Both the position numbers and the translations under genes were made by a program. From an uncultured Saprospiraceae bacterium (GTDB taxonomy: Bacteria; Bacteroidota; Bacteroidia; Chitinophagales; Saprospiraceae), in the NCBI GenBank assembly GCA_938022935.1, contig CALIHL010000102.1, forward strand, positions 1 to 48,392: a stretch of DNA of 48,392 nt. Reading direction: 5' to 3'. How positions within the stretch are numbered: position 1 is the first letter of the stretch; the number at the start of each line of letters is the position of its first letter. Under the pieces are notes generated by a model that made no database searches, was not told where the DNA came from, and saw nothing but the letters and a program-made list of their open reading frames with translations. Positions 18,725 to 26,516 of the stretch are shown in pieces.

Positions 18725-19211
18725 AATCAAAATGTCAATATCAATGACAATCAAAAAAGAATAAACAATTGAAATATCAAACTTGGAATTAGGTGATAAA
18801 ATATATGATTTTGAAGAACGGTTAGTTCGGTTGGCAGGTAGGGTCATTTTCTTTTGTAAAAAGCTTGAGAATAATTTTGAAAGTGATTACTATAAAAAGC
18901 AGTTAATAAGATCTTCTGGTAGTGCTGCATTGAATTATGGTGAAGCTCAAGGAACAATAACCAACAAAGACTTCATTCATAAGTTAGCACTACTATGTAA
19001 AGAGTTAAAAGAGTCTCGATCTTCTCTAAAAATACTGAAATATATAAAAGCAGGAGACGCGTTGAAAAGAGATTGGCTCTTGGAAGAATTAGATGAAGTC
19101 ATCGCAATATCATCTAAGATGATAATAAACAAGCAAAAATGATCCATTCATTGTCAACTGATCTTCAAGTGAAAGAAATTTGACTTTTTAATTTTGATTG
19201 ATATTTTGATT
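18725..19211. repeat. Imperfect inverted repeats flanking the four-helix-bundle gene
   Basis: AATCAAAATGTCAAT (18725-18739) is matched by the reverse complement of 19197-19211, AATCAAAATATCAAT, in 14 of 15 positions. The two arms bracket the S23-family gene with 43 and 54 bp to spare, making a 487-bp unit that sits between mmsA and the aminotransferase gene. The upstream arm region also contains GACAATCAAAA twice (18722-18732 and 18745-18755). The sequence is AT-rich, which raises the chance of a fortuitous match. Confidence 0.5.
18783..19142 (+). CDS. Four-helix-bundle protein (S23 / 23S rRNA intervening-sequence family)
   Basis: A 119-residue all-helical protein. The family motifs LIRSSGSAALNYGEAQG and KELKESRSSLKILKYI are plain, and the pattern of four amphipathic helices fits. 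The family is best known from open reading frames inside 23S rRNA intervening sequences, and also as the Avd protein of diversity-generating retroelements. Here it stands alone in a protein operon, with no reverse transcriptase and no rRNA nearby. No ATG lies at the right place; the frame opens with TTG at 18783 (upstream stop at 18762), so translation would use TTG or another non-ATG start, or be weak. Function is unknown; these proteins are basic and thought to bind nucleic acid. Confidence 0.85.
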   Translation: MELGDKIYDFEERLVRLAGRVIFFCKKLENNFESDYYKKQLIRSSGSAALNYGEAQGTITNKDFIHKLALLCKELKESRSSLKILKYIKAGDALKRDWLLEELDEVIAISSKMIINKQK

Positions 19212-19222
19212 TAAATCGTGAC

Positions 19223-20560
19223 ATGATACAAGCACCAAATATAAAAGATAGTCTGGACTATACATTATTCTCCTGGTCATCCCAAGGAGCACTAAGCCCT
19301 ATACACGCAGACCATGCAAAAGGCGTTTATCTTTTTGACTCCGATGGCAAGAAGTATATTGACTTTTCTTCTCAATTGATGAATGTCAATATCGGTCACG
19401 GGCGACAAGAAGTCACAGAAGCAGTAGCAAGGCAAATGGAAAGACTGAGCTATGTCGCTCCAAGCTTCACTACTGATGTACGAGGTGAGTTAGGAAAGAG
19501 ACTCGAAGCAATCAGCCCTGCTGGACTCACTAAGACTTTCTTTACACTAGGCGGTGCAGAAGCAATAGAAAATGCCATCAAGCTTGCAAGACTACATACG
19601 GGCAGACATAAGATCATGACTCAGTATCGCGCCTATCATGGTGCGACGATTGGTGCTATGACAGCAGGAGGAGATCCCAGAAAGCTGAAAGTTGATGCAC
19701 AGCAAGCACCTAACTTTGTGCATGTCGAAAATCCTTATGCATACCGTTGCCCATGGTATTCTGATAGCATCGAAGAATGTGGGAAAAGAGGTATCGCTAG
19801 CTTAGAAAATATCTTAAAGTACGAGGGTCCTGAGAACTTTGCTGCCATACTCATGGAAGGGGAATCAGGTTCATCAGGATGCATAAAGTATCCACCTTAT
19901 TATCTCAAAGAAGTTAAACGCTTGTGCGACAAGTATGGCATCTTATTGATCATAGATGAAGTGATGAGTGGTTTTGGTAGAACTGGAAAATGGTTTGGTA
20001 TTGATCACCATGATGTAAGTCCTGATATGATGTGTATCGCAAAAGGGCTTACTGCTGGATATTTGCCTTTAGGCGGATTGATGGTATCAGAGACTATTGC
20101 AAAAGCATATGATGACAATTATCTTCCGTTAGGTCTTACCTACTCTGCTCACCCAGTGGCTTGTGCTTCCGCTCTTGCTGTCCTAGACATATATGAGAAA
20201 GATAACTTAATCGAGCTGGCAGTTGATAATGGAAGGTATATTGATTATAAAATGACTGAGCTGATGGATCGGCATCCTTCTATTGGTGATTGGCGTAACA
20301 CCGGTATGCTCGGTTGTATAGAGCTTGTGAAAAATAGAAAAAGCAAAGAACCCATGGCACCTTGGAATGCCTCAGCTTCCGAGATGAAAACAATGAAAAA
20401 GGTAGCAGCCAAAGTTAGAGAACTTGGGATGTTCACTTTTGTAAAGTGGAACTTTATATTCGTTGCGCCACCACTTAATATTACTCAAAGTCAGATTGGC
20501 GAAGGACTGAACATTATCTCACAAGCGATCACTATCGCCGATCAAGAAGTTCATGCCTAG
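19223..20560 (+). CDS. Class III omega-aminotransferase (probable beta-alanine aminotransferase)
   Basis: A 445-residue PLP enzyme of the class III aminotransferase family. The PLP lysine is K274 in CIAKGLTAGYLPLGG. The PLP-binding Asp lies in LLIIDEVMSGFGRTGKWF, and the phosphate-binding part is LGGAEAIENAIKLAR. The length is typical. The context, between MmsA and dihydropyrimidinase, suggests transfer of the amino group of beta-alanine (or 3-aminoisobutyrate from thymine) to pyruvate or 2-oxoglutarate, giving malonate semialdehyde (or methylmalonate semialdehyde). The exact donor and acceptor cannot be read from sequence. ATG at 19223 is used; it follows an 80-bp spacer that holds the downstream arm of the S23 cassette. 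Confidence 0.88.
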   Translation: MIQAPNIKDSLDYTLFSWSSQGALSPIHADHAKGVYLFDSDGKKYIDFSSQLMNVNIGHGRQEVTEAVARQMERLSYVAPSFTTDVRGELGKRLEAISPAGLTKTFFTLGGAEAIENAIKLARLHTGRHKIMTQYRAYHGATIGAMTAGGDPRKLKVDAQQAPNFVHVENPYAYRCPWYSDSIEECGKRGIASLENILKYEGPENFAAILMEGESGSSGCIKYPPYYLKEVKRLCDKYGILLIIDEVMSGFGRTGKWFGIDHHDVSPDMMCIAKGLTAGYLPLGGLMVSETIAKAYDDNYLPLGLTYSAHPVACASALAVLDIYEKDNLIELAVDNGRYIDYKMTELMDRHPSIGDWRNTGMLGCIELVKNRKSKEPMAPWNASASEMKTMKKVAAKVRELGMFTFVKWNFIFVAPPLNITQSQIGEGLNIISQAITIADQEVHA

Positions 20561-20602
20561 TCAAGCACAATTGAAACAAACATTACTAATTGAAATTATA
20601 AA

Positions 20603-21985
20603 ATGTCACTACTTATAAAAAACGGACGCATCATCACTGCCTCAGATGACTATCAAGCAGACATCTATATCCAAGGCGAGTCGATACATACCATTGGTGA
20701 AGATCTTAACATGGATGCTGACAAAGTAATTGATGCTGCTGGACATGTTATATTTCCAGGTGGGATAGATCCTCATGTACACTTGGAGATGCCTTTTATG
20801 GGAACATATTCAAGTGACAGCTACAGCTCTGGGACACTTGCAGCTCTTCATGGTGGTACAACGATGGTGATTGACTTCATACTTCAGACGCAAGGCAAGT
20901 CGCTACATCATGCGCTTGCTGCTTGGAAAGGAAGAGCTAATAACAACTGCTATGGTGATTACTCATTTCATATGGCGGTGACGGACTTCAATGAAGAAAC
21001 ATCGAAGGAAATAGTACAACTCATCGAAGGAGAAGGCATCACTTCGTTCAAGACATTTATGGCCTATAAAGGTGCTTTGATGATTGATGATGGCCAGATG
21101 GTTAATCTCATGAAGGAAGTAAAGGATAAGGGCGGCATGGTCACCGTCCATGCGACCAATGGAGACATGATTGATCAGTTGATCGCTAAGCACAGAGCGG
21201 AAGGAAAACTATCTCCACTCTACCATTATCTATCACAACCGGAAATCACAGAAGCAGAAGCATCTGGAAGATTCTGCGATATGGCAGACTATACAGGTGT
21301 TCCTGCGTACATCGTCCATTTAACTTGCGAAGGAGCACTCAACGCAACAAGAAGAGCCAACCAGCGCAATCAAAATGTATATGTAGAAACTTGCATCCAA
21401 TATCTCTTGCTGGATGCATCACTATATGAAAAAGACTTTGATGGCGCAAAGTACGTCATGAGCCCACCACTCCGAGAAAAGAAAGACCAAGCAGCTCTTT
21501 GGGCGGGCCTTAATCATAACAAAGTACAAGTCGTTGGAACGGATCACTGTCCATTTATGTGGGAGCAAAAGTTAATGGGTAAAGATGATTTTTCCAAAAT
21601 CCCTAATGGTCATCCTGCCATAGAACATCGCATGGAGTTGCTCTACTCAGAAGGGGTCAACAAAGGACGGATCACACCACAGAAGTTTGTAGAGGTAACG
21701 TCTACTAATGCGGCAAAGATCTTTGGTATGCACCCCAAGAAAGGTTGTATCGCAGTAGGCTCAGATGCCGACTTGGTCATATTTGACCCTAATGAAAAGC
21801 ACACTTTATCAGTTGAGACACATCATATGAATGTTGATTACTCCGCCTACGAAGGTTGGGAAGTAACGGGCAAGTGCAAGCATGTTATATTAAGAGGCCA
21901 GCATGCTATAGACCAAGGCGAAGTAAAGATAAACAAGGGCTTTGGGACGTTCGTTAAGAGAGGGAAAGCTAAAGCTGCTATTTGA
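20603..21985 (+). CDS. hydA: Dihydropyrimidinase (hydantoinase)
   Basis: A 460-residue cyclic amidohydrolase. It carries the metal-binding H58-x-H60 in GGIDPHVHLEMPF and the carboxylated bridging lysine K150 in SFKTFMAYKG, with the nearby Tyr that binds substrate (Y155). The later metal histidine lies in MVTVHATNGD and the Asp in VVGTDHCPF. The enzyme opens dihydrouracil or dihydrothymine to N-carbamoyl-beta-alanine or its methyl homologue. It sits 42 bp after the aminotransferase and before the nitrilase/PreT/PreA unit. With those neighbours a pyrimidine role is favoured over a general D-hydantoinase or an allantoinase. Confidence 0.93.
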   Translation: MSLLIKNGRIITASDDYQADIYIQGESIHTIGEDLNMDADKVIDAAGHVIFPGGIDPHVHLEMPFMGTYSSDSYSSGTLAALHGGTTMVIDFILQTQGKSLHHALAAWKGRANNNCYGDYSFHMAVTDFNEETSKEIVQLIEGEGITSFKTFMAYKGALMIDDGQMVNLMKEVKDKGGMVTVHATNGDMIDQLIAKHRAEGKLSPLYHYLSQPEITEAEASGRFCDMADYTGVPAYIVHLTCEGALNATRRANQRNQNVYVETCIQYLLLDASLYEKDFDGAKYVMSPPLREKKDQAALWAGLNHNKVQVVGTDHCPFMWEQKLMGKDDFSKIPNGHPAIEHRMELLYSEGVNKGRITPQKFVEVTSTNAAKIFGMHPKKGCIAVGSDADLVIFDPNEKHTLSVETHHMNVDYSAYEGWEVTGKCKHVILRGQHAIDQGEVKINKGFGTFVKRGKAKAAI

Positions 21986-22032
21986 CGAAAGTCGAATTGC
22001 CAATCAAAGTCTGGCTCAAGACTCAATAAAGC

Positions 22033-22070
22033 TGTTCATAACTCTTACGATTCCTTAACTTTGGCGTAAG
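22033..22070 (+). promoter_or_regulatory. Promoter with flanking 6-bp palindrome for the nitrilase-preT-preA unit
   Basis: The -7 box TAACTTTG (22056-22063) matches TAnnTTTG exactly and lies 41 bp upstream of the ATG at 22105. A poor -33 box TGTT (22033-22036) is 19 bp upstream. The arms CTTACG (22044-22049) and CGTAAG (22065-22070) form a perfect inverted repeat with 21 bp between half-site centres that encloses the -7 box, as expected of a repressor operator. Confidence 0.42.
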
Positions 22071-22104
22071 CCTGCTCATCAAGGACAGGTGGACAACATA
22101 GCTT

Positions 22105-22974
22105 ATGAGTAGAAAAATAAAATCGGGTCTTATCCAGCTTGGCTTGCCGATGACTGAGGGCGAAGGATCCATAGACGAAATCGTGAAGGCGATGACTGAG
22201 AAGCACATCCCTTACATCGAAGAGGCAGGAAAGAAGGGCGTTCAGATACTTTGTCTTCAAGAGATATTTACGACACCATACTTCTGCCCCAGCCAAGATG
22301 CCAAGTGGTACGCTACTGCCGAAGCGATTCCTGATGGGCCAACAACACAGCTTATGTGTGAGTATGCCAAGAAGTATAATATGGTGATCATCGTGCCGAT
22401 CTACGAAAGAGAGAGCGCTGGTATATTCTACAACACTGCGGCGGTTATAGACGCCGATGGCACATACTTAGGCAAATACAGAAAAAATCATATCCCTCAG
22501 ATCGCTGGGTTTTGGGAGAAGTTCTTCTTCCGTCCAGGCAACTTGGGTTATCCAGTATTTCAAACAGCATACGCCAAAGTTGGAGTTTATATCTGCTATG
22601 ATCGTCACTTTCCAGATGGTGCTCGCTGCTTAGGGCTCAATGGTGCTGAGATTGTTTATAATCCTTCTGCTACTGTGAAGGGCTTATCTCAATATCTCTG
22701 GGAGTTAGAGCAACCTGCTCACGCTGCCGCAAATGGTTACTTCATGGGCTGCATCAATAGAGTGGGTTCTGAGGCGCCATGGAATATCGGTGAGTTCTAT
22801 GGAAGCTCATATTTTGTTAATCCTAAGGGACAGATATTCGCTCAAGCATCACAAGACAAAGATGAGTTACTCATATCAGAATTTGATCTTGATGAGATAG
22901 ACGAGGTGCGCAGCACTTGGCAGTTCTATAGGGACAGACGTCCTGAGACTTATGGAAGAATCGTTGACCTATAA
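22105..22974 (+). CDS. Nitrilase-superfamily beta-ureidopropionase
   Basis: A 289-residue carbon-nitrogen hydrolase. The Glu-Lys-Cys triad reads E53 (CLQEIF), K127 (YRKNHIP) and C164 (YICYDRHFPDGAR), with the additional conserved Glu in LWELEQPAHA. The sequence resembles the UPB1-like branch (FWEKFFFRPGN and PETYGRIVDL at the C-terminus). It would hydrolyse N-carbamoyl-beta-alanine to beta-alanine, CO2 and ammonia. N-carbamoylputrescine amidase is the nearest alternative family, but the position between dihydropyrimidinase and PreT favours pyrimidine catabolism. The next gene begins 7 bp downstream, so the three genes to 25643 form one transcript. Confidence 0.92.
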   Translation: MSRKIKSGLIQLGLPMTEGEGSIDEIVKAMTEKHIPYIEEAGKKGVQILCLQEIFTTPYFCPSQDAKWYATAEAIPDGPTTQLMCEYAKKYNMVIIVPIYERESAGIFYNTAAVIDADGTYLGKYRKNHIPQIAGFWEKFFFRPGNLGYPVFQTAYAKVGVYICYDRHFPDGARCLGLNGAEIVYNPSATVKGLSQYLWELEQPAHAAANGYFMGCINRVGSEAPWNIGEFYGSSYFVNPKGQIFAQASQDKDELLISEFDLDEIDEVRSTWQFYRDRRPETYGRIVDL

Positions 22975-22981
22975 TTAGAAA

Positions 22982-24304
22982 ATGAGCGACTTTAAAAAAC
23001 CCCAAACAACAGCAGAGTACGAAGCTAACTTTCCTCAGCTCAAGCCACTCATGGATGCTAACATGGCCTACTATGAGAGTTCGAGATGTCTCTTCTGTTA
23101 TGATGCTCCTTGCATCAAGGCTTGTCCTACAAGCATAGACATCCCATTGTTTATAAAGCAGATCAATACTGAGAATCTTACTGGTGCAGCTAAGACAATA
23201 TATAGTGCTAACTTCTTTGGTCACACTTGTGGTAAGGTCTGCCCTACTGAAGTACTTTGCGAAGGAGCTTGTGTTTATAACGAACAAGATGTCAAACCAA
23301 TAGAGATCGGCAGATTACAAAGTCATGCAACTACTGATGCCATTAGAAAAGATAAAAGCATATTTAAAAAAGCTGACGCAAATGGAAAAAGTGTGGCCGT
23401 AGTTGGCGCAGGGCCAGGTGGCATCGCTTGTGCAAGTGAGTTGGCGACTTTGGGTTATCAAGTGGATATCTTTGAAGCGAAGGCCAAGCCATCAGGATTG
23501 GCGATGCACGGTACAGCACCCTATAAAATTGCCAACCAAGATGTCATGGACGAAGTAGCATATCTACAAAGACAGCTTGGCTTCAAAGTTATATACAATA
23601 AAAACATAGACACAAGAAGAGAGCTCAATACTTTAGAAAGCAAATACGATGCGATCTTTTTAGGCATCGGACTTGGTGATACACGATCTACAGGAACACC
23701 TGGCGAGCAATTAGAAAATTGTATCGGAGCAACAGAATTCATCGAACAACTAAAGTTAGATCCGCTCTCTGTAACTGTAGGAAAGAAAGTCGTTGTCATC
23801 GGTGGTGGCAATACTGCTATGGATGCTGCATCAGAATCAGCGCGACTGGGTGCAGATGTAACATTGGTCTATAGAAGATCAAAAGAAGCAAAGGGTGCCT
23901 ATGAGTTTGAATATGATCTTGCAAAGTCAGTAGGCGTAAAGGCACTCTTCAGCACCAACGTAACTGAAATCATAGGCGACCAAAAAGTCGCTCAACTCAA
24001 GTGCATCAAAACTCAATCAACTGATGGAAAGTTAGAAAATGTCGACGGATCAGAATTTACAATAGAATGTGATTTTCTAATTAGAGCAACCGGCCAAATA
24101 AAGCAAAAAGATTTTTTAGATCTGGCTGGCCTTCAGTATGACAACAGAGGCAAAGTTAAAGTTGATAGCGAATCAGGTCAATGTAGTAATCCAATATACT
24201 TCGCTGGAGGCGATGCCGTAAATGGCGGCGCAGAAGTTGTCAATGCATGTGCAGAAGGCAAAAGCGCTGCACAAGGCATACACTCTTACATAATTAATAA
24301 ATAA
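22982..24304 (+). CDS. preT: Dihydropyrimidine dehydrogenase subunit PreT
   Basis: A 440-residue flavoprotein subunit. The N-terminus holds two Cys-rich blocks for iron-sulfur clusters: CLFCYDAPCIKACP (from about residue 37) and TCGKVCPTEVLCEGAC. A FAD-binding dinucleotide fold follows (VVGAGPGGIACASELA near 140) and then the NAD(P)H-binding fold (VVIGGGNTAMDAASESARLGA, YRRS). This is the GltD-like architecture of PreT, matching the N-terminal half of eukaryotic dihydropyrimidine dehydrogenase. It passes electrons from NAD(P)H to PreA, which carries the pyrimidine site. It is 7 bp from both neighbours. The overall role is uracil/thymine reduction; the reverse direction is also known for bacterial PreTA. 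Confidence 0.93.
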   Translation: MSDFKKPQTTAEYEANFPQLKPLMDANMAYYESSRCLFCYDAPCIKACPTSIDIPLFIKQINTENLTGAAKTIYSANFFGHTCGKVCPTEVLCEGACVYNEQDVKPIEIGRLQSHATTDAIRKDKSIFKKADANGKSVAVVGAGPGGIACASELATLGYQVDIFEAKAKPSGLAMHGTAPYKIANQDVMDEVAYLQRQLGFKVIYNKNIDTRRELNTLESKYDAIFLGIGLGDTRSTGTPGEQLENCIGATEFIEQLKLDPLSVTVGKKVVVIGGGNTAMDAASESARLGADVTLVYRRSKEAKGAYEFEYDLAKSVGVKALFSTNVTEIIGDQKVAQLKCIKTQSTDGKLENVDGSEFTIECDFLIRATGQIKQKDFLDLAGLQYDNRGKVKVDSESGQCSNPIYFAGGDAVNGGAEVVNACAEGKSAAQGIHSYIINK

Positions 24305-24311
24305 ACAAGCC

Positions 24312-25643
24312 ATGGCCGACTTAAGAGCGAACCTTGCAGGTATAACTTCTCCCAATCCTTTTTGGCTGGCTTCAGCGCCTCCAACCAATAGTGGATATCA
24401 GATCATGAAGGCATTTGATGCGGGATGGGGCGGAGCCGTCTGGAAGACAATGGGTGTACCGGTAGTCAATGTATCCAGTCGTTATGGTGCTGTCAACTAT
24501 CGCGATACTCGGATGATGGGTTTCAACAACATAGAGTTGATCACAGACCGACCACTATCTGATAACCTCAGAGAAATTGAAGAAGTCAAGAAGTACTTTC
24601 CAGATCATGCAGTTATCGCTTCTCTCATGGTACAGACCAGAGAAGAATGGCATCAGATTATAAAAGATGTTGAGAACGCAGGAGCCGACGGCATAGAACT
24701 CAACTTCGGATGTCCACATGGTATGTGCGAGCGTGGCATGGGCTCTGCAGTAGGTCAAGAACCTAATGTTCTGAAGACCATCACAATGTGGGCTAAAGAA
24801 GTAGCTCAAGTCCCTGTAATTGTAAAACTAACACCTAATATCACAGACATCACAGAACCTGCAAGAGCTGCTGCCGCTGGTGGCGCCGATGCTATATCTC
24901 TAATCAATACGGTACAAAGCATCGTCAATGTAGACCTCGACACATTCGCACCAAATCCGTCCGTAGATGGAAAGAGCACACATGGTGGATATTGCGGACC
25001 CGCTGTAAAGCCGATTGCACTCAACATGGTCAAGTCCTGCGCACAGGATCGCGATGTCAATATCCCAATCTCTGGTATCGGCGGTATAGAAACTTGGAGA
25101 GATGCTACAGAACACATGTTACTCGGAGCATCCAATGTACAAGTTTGTACTGCGGCGATGCACTATGGCTTTGGTATCGTGCGCGAGATGAAAGCTGGGC
25201 TTGAAGACTACATGGATAGCAAAGGTTTTGAAACACTTTATGACTTAATTGGAAAATCTGTACCGAAAGTAGAATCTTGGGAACACCTCAATCTCAATTA
25301 TAAAATCATAGCAGAGATCGACAACACCAAGTGTATCGGTTGTCAACTTTGTTATATCGCTTGTGAAGATGGTGCACACCAAGCTATCGGATTAAGTGAG
25401 ATTAACGGAGAGCGAACGCCACACATCATAGAAGAAAACTGTGTAGGTTGTAATCTTTGTTCGCTCGTATGCCCAGTAGAAGAATGCATCACAATGGTAG
25501 ACGTTACAAAAAACAAAACGCATGAAAGCTGGTCAGACTATATGAATAATGGCAAGGCACCAACAACCTTTGACGATGATCGTGCCGGAGGAAAACATCA
25601 TTGGGTACCAGAACCAAAGGATGCGTTGAAAAAAAGGAAGTAG
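24312..25643 (+). CDS. preA: Dihydropyrimidine dehydrogenase subunit PreA
   Basis: A 443-residue protein with a dihydroorotate-dehydrogenase-like FMN barrel (residues about 1-320) and a ferredoxin domain. The active-site loop is LNFGCPHGMCERGMG, where C134 corresponds to the catalytic Cys of mammalian dihydropyrimidine dehydrogenase. The C-terminus carries two 4Fe-4S motifs, CIGCQLCYIAC and CVGCNLCSLVC, so the electron path runs from PreT through PreA to the pyrimidine. It forms the enzyme together with PreT. The small PH-domain-like membrane protein follows, with its best start 8 bp after this stop codon. Confidence 0.94.
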   Translation: MADLRANLAGITSPNPFWLASAPPTNSGYQIMKAFDAGWGGAVWKTMGVPVVNVSSRYGAVNYRDTRMMGFNNIELITDRPLSDNLREIEEVKKYFPDHAVIASLMVQTREEWHQIIKDVENAGADGIELNFGCPHGMCERGMGSAVGQEPNVLKTITMWAKEVAQVPVIVKLTPNITDITEPARAAAAGGADAISLINTVQSIVNVDLDTFAPNPSVDGKSTHGGYCGPAVKPIALNMVKSCAQDRDVNIPISGIGGIETWRDATEHMLLGASNVQVCTAAMHYGFGIVREMKAGLEDYMDSKGFETLYDLIGKSVPKVESWEHLNLNYKIIAEIDNTKCIGCQLCYIACEDGAHQAIGLSEINGERTPHIIEENCVGCNLCSLVCPVEECITMVDVTKNKTHESWSDYMNNGKAPTTFDDDRAGGKHHWVPEPKDALKKRK

Positions 25644-25651
25644 CACATTCT

Positions 25652-26059
25652 ATGGCTAATAAGCGCCACTATCTTGATTCTTCTTATATGAACGTGCTAA
25701 TAGGTTTACTCTTAGTGCCCGTAATATACTCTTTCGTCTTTCTAACTTTAGAAACTTCGTTACATATAACGATAGTCATGTTAACTTTTCTATCGCTTCC
25801 TTTTCTTATAAAGACTTATGTCATTGTAAAAAATGGGAAGATATATAGATATACGCTTGGTGGAAAGAACAAAGACCCTAACCTATCTATGAACATAAAT
25901 GATATAATGAGTATTGAGAGAATCATAAAAAACAAGAAAGTGATAGGACTTTCAATTACAATTAGTTATCATCATGATCCAACGATATTAAAATCTAAAA
26001 CTGTACCTGAGCTGTTAAAGGAAATTCTTATCGTAAACAATGACATCCCAGTGTCTTAG
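25652..26059 (+). CDS. Small membrane protein with PH-like soluble part, unknown function
   Basis: A 135-residue protein when started at the ATG at 25652, 8 bp after preA stops. An open frame upstream to 25601 would overlap preA and is not needed. Two hydrophobic stretches are visible (NVLIGLLLVPVIYSFVFLTL and ITIVMLTFLSLPFLIKTYVI), followed by a beta-rich part that resembles bacterial PH-like domains (VIVKNGKIYRYTLGG ... INDIMSIERIIKNKK). The family assignment is tentative. It is last in the catabolic cluster and may simply be co-transcribed. The sequence gives no sign of a transport or catalytic role. Confidence 0.55.
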   Translation: MANKRHYLDSSYMNVLIGLLLVPVIYSFVFLTLETSLHITIVMLTFLSLPFLIKTYVIVKNGKIYRYTLGGKNKDPNLSMNINDIMSIERIIKNKKVIGLSITISYHHDPTILKSKTVPELLKEILIVNNDIPVS

Positions 26060-26140
26060 GTTTTATCAATATAATGTTAATATCACGAGCACGACATCCT
26101 TTTACATTTTAGAAGTGTTTTATAAATAACACATTGTAGC

Positions 26141-26505
26141 ATGAAAACTTGGCACTTCTGGTTAAAGTCATCTAGACCCGGCCTTTGGTTTGCAACGCTA
26201 TGGTTGTACTTGTTACCAACCAGTCAGATGAGCGAGATATGTCGGTATGAAAAAAAAACACTGATTATAGTTTTGGTTACCATAGAGGTACTCCTTTTGG
26301 TATTGATATTTAAAGACTACTTCTTCGCAAGCATATTAGGTACAGGCCTGGTTTGGTTGCTTGTGGATTTATTAATCATCTATAAAATAAAACGTATACC
26401 CTATTTGAGATGAAGCTCTTTGCTTACATATCCAATATAGTAGCTGCCATTAGTATGGCGTATGTCTGGTGGTCTGGTTGCTTATCAGCTAACCTAATTC
26501 TATAA
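26141..26505 (+). pseudogene. Decayed UbiA-type prenyltransferase remnant
   Basis: Two pieces remain. At 26141-26413 a 90-codon frame begins WHFWLKSSRPGLWFATLWLY, like the N-terminus of UbiA-superfamily prenyltransferases of Bacteroidota. After about residue 32 it jumps to sequence like the family's C-terminal membrane part (KKTLIIVLVTIEVLLLVLIF ... LVWLLVDLLI), so the middle with the Asp-rich NDxxD active sites is missing. The frame breaks near 26405, and the C-terminal tail continues in another frame from ATG 26410 (MKLFAYISNIVAAISMAYVW) to the stop at 26503-26505. About two-thirds of the gene has gone. Family assignment is from memory of conserved blocks. The alternative is one or two small membrane proteins. 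Confidence 0.55.
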
Positions 26506-26516
26506 GTCTTACCTTT

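Noticed and set aside
18783-19142. A diversity-generating retroelement around the four-helix-bundle gene
   Set aside because: No reverse transcriptase gene and no template/variable repeat pair is present nearby.
17253-25643. The catabolic cluster as a recently acquired island
   Set aside because: Base composition and codon use look like the surroundings, and no integrase, tRNA target or flanking repeats are present.
25601-25651. Upstream extension of the small PH-like membrane protein
   Set aside because: It would overlap preA by 43 bp; the ATG at 25652 has the hydrophobic N-terminus directly after it.
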